Source of the DNA: Nemophila menziesii
Taxonomy: Eukaryota > Streptophyta > Magnoliopsida > Boraginales > Hydrophyllaceae
DNA: 64,000 nt
Assembly: GCA_029959085.1 (NCBI GenBank)
Contig: JARWIR010000035.1
Span: 1,951,501-2,015,500, forward strand
Direction: 5' to 3'
The notes beneath the pieces are model-generated. The model saw nothing but the letters and a program-made list of their open reading frames with translations. It had not been told where the DNA came from and made no database searches. Position 1 is the stretch's first letter. The number at the start of each line of letters is the position of its first letter. Below are positions 60,457 to 64,000 of this stretch, one piece after another. The position numbers and the translations under genes are program-made.

Positions 60457-61613
60457 TCACTTTTTCACATAACCTCCCCAGCAGTGAGTGAGGTCATCAA
60501 TGTTTGCTACACGGAACTTGCATCCCTTAGCTTTTATTACCACCAATTGATCAGAAATAACCCTTGTGACCTTGAATGGTCCTTGCAAAGAACTCTTGGC
60601 TTTGCACGCTTTTGGAGGGGGATCAGGCTTCTTCATTGCAATCTCTTCACCTACACTGAATGCCCTCTTCTTTATTTCTTTATTAGGTTCTTTTGGAACC
60701 TTCGTAGCACGCACCTTTTCTTTCTTTTTAGCATGGCCAAGGTGTGGATTTTTCTTAGGATATGGAGGATTTATGTTAGGTGGTTTCTTTCTGAGCTCTT
60801 TTTCCTCCATTCCTAAGGTTCCCACAACCTTAGTTGGCTCTATCTGGAAGCACTCCTCCTTGGATTCCGGAAACTTCATTGGTCTGAACACGTTTAACTT
60901 CACTTCCTCGTCTTGGATTCACATCGTTAATTCTCCATTCTCTACATCAATTATAGTACGCCCCGTGGCTAGGAATGGTCTTCCCAAAATAATGTGGACA
61001 TTCCTATCCGCGTCGTAGTCAAGTATAACGAAATCAACTGGAAAAATTAACGTACATGCCTTGACGAGGACATTTTCTACTCTTCCCTCTGGATGCACGA
61101 GGGATCTGTCAGCCATTTGCAAGACCATAGAGGTTGGTCTTGCATCTCCTATCTTCAACTATTCAAAAATTAATTTGGGCATAAGATTAATACTCGCTCC
61201 CAAATCGCATAAAGCTTTCGCTTGCCACACATTACCAATAGAGATGGGAATAGTAAAACTCCCTGGATCAAGTAACTTCAGTGGTAACTTACTCTGACAT
61301 ATTGCACTGCATTCTTCTAGCAAGCCTACCATTTCATTCTCAAGATATCGGCGTTTGTTTGTGAGAGCTCTTTTCAAGAATTTCAAATACTGTGGTACCC
61401 CTTTGATAGCCTCTAAGAAAGGTATATTAATATTGAGCTTACTCACCATGTTCATGAATCTTTCATATTCAGCCGTATCTCCTTTCTTCTGAACTCTGGA
61501 AGGGAATGGTGGAGGAGGACGGGTTTCTACAACATCTTTCTTCTTTGGCTTTTCTGGAATCTTCTCCACTTCTACCACTTCAGGTTCTTCATCTTTTTCT
61601 TCCTCCTCCTCTA
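60457..61613 (-). pseudogene. Protease joined to an integrase C-terminal tail (RT, RNase H and integrase core missing)
   Basis: On the minus strand 61,578-61,162 carries the retropepsin domain: ALCDLGASINLMP, with DLGAS as the active-site motif in the form used by Athila-type elements. After a TAG (61,159) the frame goes on with the flap and the end of the fold (VILDYDADRNVHIILGRPFLATG). After a TGA (60,919) it reads FRPMKFPESKEECF, where RT would normally follow. Instead about 60 Lys/Pro-rich residues lead to LQGPFKVTRVISDQLVVI and FRVANIDDLTHCW, like the tail after an integrase core. The frame is one position back from gag, with a one-base slip near 61,620. A deletion of more than 2 kb of pol is inferred. 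This copy cannot encode reverse transcriptase. Confidence 0.85.
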
Positions 61614-63362
61614 ATGGTTTTTCTTTTCTAGTTCCTTTTCTTTCATAACCGGGAAAGTTGGTGGTGGAAGCTTCTTCCCACTTCTGAGTGTGATCGCGTT
61701 ACAACTTTCAAATTGCTTAGGAACCTCCGTATCAGTTGGAAGTTGGCCTTGACCTCGAACATTTAAACTATTGGCGATCTTTGATATTTGAGTCTCTAAG
61801 ACTTTTAACGAAGCGGAATGTGAGTTTAATGTTTCTTCCATCCTATTTTCCCTCGTGTGGGTTTCATCCATGAATCGCGATAGCTGGTTTTCAATTTTCT
61901 CCGACCTCTTTTCTGCATGGGATATGTATTGCGTCACAGTAAGTGCTAACTTACATGCGGTAATTTCGCCTTCGTGAGGTCGAGAAGGAAGCGCTTTTTG
62001 AGCTAATGTGTCGGCATACGCGTCTTGATCGGCTCTAGGTTGATTTCCTTTGTTTTGGTTTTGCGTCCGAAACTGATAGTTGTTCCCTTGAGGTCTTTGT
62101 TGATATGTTCCAGGATTGGCTGCCCCATGTGGATTTGAATATTGTAAGCCTGGATGATTTCTGTTTTGATTTCCACACCCTTGACCACCTAAATAGTTAC
62201 CTCGCTAATTAACGAAGTATACGGATTCTGGGTTGTTGGCACATTCTTCCCAGCCATGATCATCTCCTCCACAACTAGAACATAATTCTTGTTCATTAAC
62301 AACGTTTACCACAGCTTTATTCGACACAGATAATTGTTTCAGCTTGTTCTCAAGTGCAGCAATCTTAGCGTTCAATGCAGTTTCTGTATCCAAATTCAAA
62401 GTACCTCTTTTCGAAGCTCTAACCGATGATTTCGAGGATTGCCAACTCATTTCATTCTTCACAATTCGGTCCATGATAATCAGAGCTTGATCAGTTGTGA
62501 CCATCATGAGACCACCTTGGCACATAGTATCGATTTTGTCTTTCGCAGCATCACCTAAACTTCGATAAAATATTCCAAGTTGTAATTCAAGAGAGTACCC
62601 ATGTAATGGGCACTTACGTAATAGCGTTTGAAAACGAGTCCATGTAGCACCTACAGTTTCTCCTGGCTCTTGGCGAAAATAAGCAATATCTAATTGCCCA
62701 CTAAGTCGAACACTTTGAGGATAGTTACTATCGAAAAAGGCTGTCTGAAGTTGATCCCAAGTCACAATCACGTTGTGTGGCTGTTGATCATACCACTCAC
62801 TTGCTCCTCCGGTGAGGAAGAATGGAAACATATGAAAGTACATTTGTTCTTGGGTTACTCCAGGGGTGACATATGCATCATAGATTTGCATAAACTTGTA
62901 CATAGCACGTATAGGATCTTCACGAGCTGCACCACTATACTATCCCACGGTTGTAAATTGGTTAATCATCCCTGCGTCTGGTCTGAATCGAACTCCTTGA
63001 CTTGCAGGAGGACGGAGTCCTAGTGGTGGTATACGAAAAGGTCCATGGTTGTTCGGTTGGAAGATCTGTTGTCCATGATCGTGAAGTACTCCACCATTAT
63101 TATTGACTTGCTGTTGATTTCCGGGAGGAGCTGGTAATTGGACTCCTACCGGTGGAATTGGTAATTGAACTCCTACCAGTGGAGCTATTGGGAGACCGTT
63201 TTCATCCAACTGAATCACAGGATCTTGAAGGACGGGATCTTGAGCATTATCTTCTGCCATTGCTTTTTCTAACCTTGATTGTTTTCTTGCTTCTTTATCT
63301 CTTTTGTTTTTCTGTCGAACTAGGCTTTCAGGATTATCAAGGATCACGATATCTCCAAGCAT
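61614..63362 (-). pseudogene. gag polyprotein region with two in-frame stops
   Basis: Gag forms the particle of the retroelement and binds its RNA. The minus-strand frame from ATG at 63,362 (MLGDIVILDNPESLVRQ) to TAG at 61,611 is uninterrupted except for TAG at 62,940 and TAG at 62,205. The retrotransposon gag domain lies at about 62,903-62,450 (FPFFLTGGASEWYD, WDQLQTAFF, FRQEPGETVGATWTRF, LLRKCPLHG). A CCHC zinc knuckle (C-S-S-C-x4-H-x4-C) lies at 62,239-62,282, followed by an Asn/Gln/Gly-rich stretch and a coiled-coil-like piece at 61,937-61,760. The N-terminal part (63,200-62,950) is Pro/Gln-rich with a repeated GVQLP(I/A)PP motif. An alternative start is ATG at 63,260 (MAEDNAQDP). The domain order is that of Athila/Tat gag. 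Confidence 0.9.
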
Positions 63363-63491
63363 ATACCAGAACCTGTAAATCTGAGAAAGCAAGAACAACC
63401 CAAAGCGTAAAACTGAAAAATAAAAATTAAAACTAAACTAAAAACTAGCAACTAAAACACTTATGGCTAACACCGTGGTCACACGCTACCG

Positions 63492-63509
63492 TCCCCGGCA
63501 GCGGCGCCA
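63492..63509 (-). other. Primer binding site, tRNA-Asp type
   Basis: Six bases inside the 5' LTR the minus strand reads TGGCGCCGCTGCCGGGGA. Athila/Tat elements use a site complementary to the 3' end of tRNA-Asp, TGGCGCCGTTGCCGGGGA; this copy differs at one base. Confidence 0.9.
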
Positions 63510-63515
63510 AAAACT

Positions 63516-64000
63516 TGGTGTCTCCTAATGTGTTCTAAATAAACACACCTAAGAAGGCAAGACACGTACCGCAAGTGTACGGGTCGTCCAAGTAATATCC
63601 GGTAAACGGGATTTCGATCTCAGGGACGGATTAGGTATGATTAAAGTGTTATGCAATAAATGGAAATGGTTGCTTGAATGAAAAATAAAAGTAAAGAAAA
63701 TAGATTTTTATTTGATTTTCTGATTAAAGGACTAAAGTGCAAATAAATTAGATATTAAACTAAAATTAAAACTAATGCAAGAAAGTAAATATGAAGAGAC
63801 TAAAAGATGAGAGAGTAGTACTTGAGTTACGCTAGGTTTCACCAAAATAAACTTAATCAATGCTTCTTCTGAGGGACAAATTAGTAAATAGTAGTAGTCG
63901 GGGTTCTAGATTCTCCTAATCCCCGTCAGGGTGGACTTAGGAGCTATTCTCAGGTGTTACGAACCCCGCCAGGGCGATCATAATCCACCTTCGAATGTTA
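63516..64000 (-). repeat. 5' LTR (right copy, first 485 bp in the window)
   Basis: It starts TGGTGTCTCC like the left LTR and matches it with 11 substitutions, 9 of them transitions, and no indel. By comparison with the left copy it should continue for about 1.3 kb beyond the window. Confidence 0.95.

Larger units (their letters stand above)
55800..64000 (-). mobile_element. Non-autonomous Athila/Tat-like Ty3/gypsy retrotransposon (runs off the window)
   Basis: Two LTRs in direct orientation start TGGTGTCTCC at 55,800 and 63,516; the left one ends GGGAGACATCA at 57,599 (1,800 bp). Everything inside is coded on the minus strand: primer site at 63,492-63,509, gag, protease, a residual integrase tail, a third ORF and a G-rich polypurine tract at 57,600-57,616. 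RT, RNase H and the integrase core are absent; about 60 codons of linker join the protease end to the integrase-tail sequence. Visible LTR parts differ at 11 of about 485 positions. The element sits in LINE relic d; comparison with relic c predicts the target duplication CTTGA and, beyond the far LTR, the continuation 'gctaatacttctttag'. Confidence 0.93.

Noticed and set aside
59998..61018. Plus-strand frames of 108, 136 and 150 codons
   Set aside because: They are antisense to the palindrome array and to the protease and integrase-tail sequence, which has clear family motifs on the minus strand.

Overview
This window reads as intergenic, repeat-dominated nuclear DNA of a flowering plant, most likely a eudicot. 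The evidence is strong A+T bias (roughly 70% by eye), GT-AG introns with T-rich acceptors, and plant-specific mobile families: a CACTA (En/Spm) DNA transposon, a Mutator-like element, an L1-type LINE family and an Athila/Tat-like Ty3/gypsy element with a tRNA-Asp-type primer site. I see no intact host gene, no tRNA or rRNA gene, and no CRISPR array. The only host-type gene recognised is a broken B3-domain (REM-type) transcription-factor pseudogene at 41.0-42.2 kb.

Layout. The background of 1-55.8 kb is a head-to-tail array of diverged repeat units of about 8-10 kb. Copies differ by roughly 13% in a 200-bp stretch I compared by eye. Each full unit carries, on the minus strand, a dead L1-type LINE ORF2: endonuclease, the pre-RT motif, RT fingers, RT motif B, and thumb/connection. 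Relics lie at about 0.8-2.2 kb (partial), 35.0-38.9 kb, 44.9-48.8 kb and 52.9-55.8 kb (cut). A variant copy runs at 6.8-8.3 plus 19.8-25.1 kb, with a second copy at 29.0-34.2 kb. A local 1.5-kb tandem duplication sits at 3.7-6.8 kb.

Into this background went younger elements. (1) An 11,470-bp CACTA element occupies 8307-19776, with matching terminal repeats and an AAT target duplication. It carries a TNP2/TnpD-type transposase gene (9371-12977), a 147-unit, exactly 20-bp minisatellite (13041-15980), an internal block of its own terminal-type motif, and a Ptta/En-Spm TnpA-like gene (17459-19095). Both genes are disabled. (2) A 1,393-bp Mutator-like element with about 105-bp inverted repeats (19838-21230) lies 61 bp away. 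The paralogous copy at about 30.7 kb preserves the empty site of both. (3) From 55,800 to past the window end lies a minus-strand Athila/Tat-like retrotransposon with 1,800-bp LTRs. It retains gag and protease, but RT, RNase H and the integrase core are missing, so it is non-autonomous. It interrupts the fourth LINE relic.

How the parts work together: in the CACTA family the TNP2-type protein is thought to cleave the ends while the TnpA-type protein binds sub-terminal motifs. Here the same motif (core GCGACGAC) is found at both ends and again directly upstream of the second gene, which suggests autoregulation. The most unusual items are the phase-perfect minisatellite with a W-box core in almost every unit, the internal third block of terminal motif, and, in the retroelement, a palindrome array plus a downstream ORF with its own TATA box.
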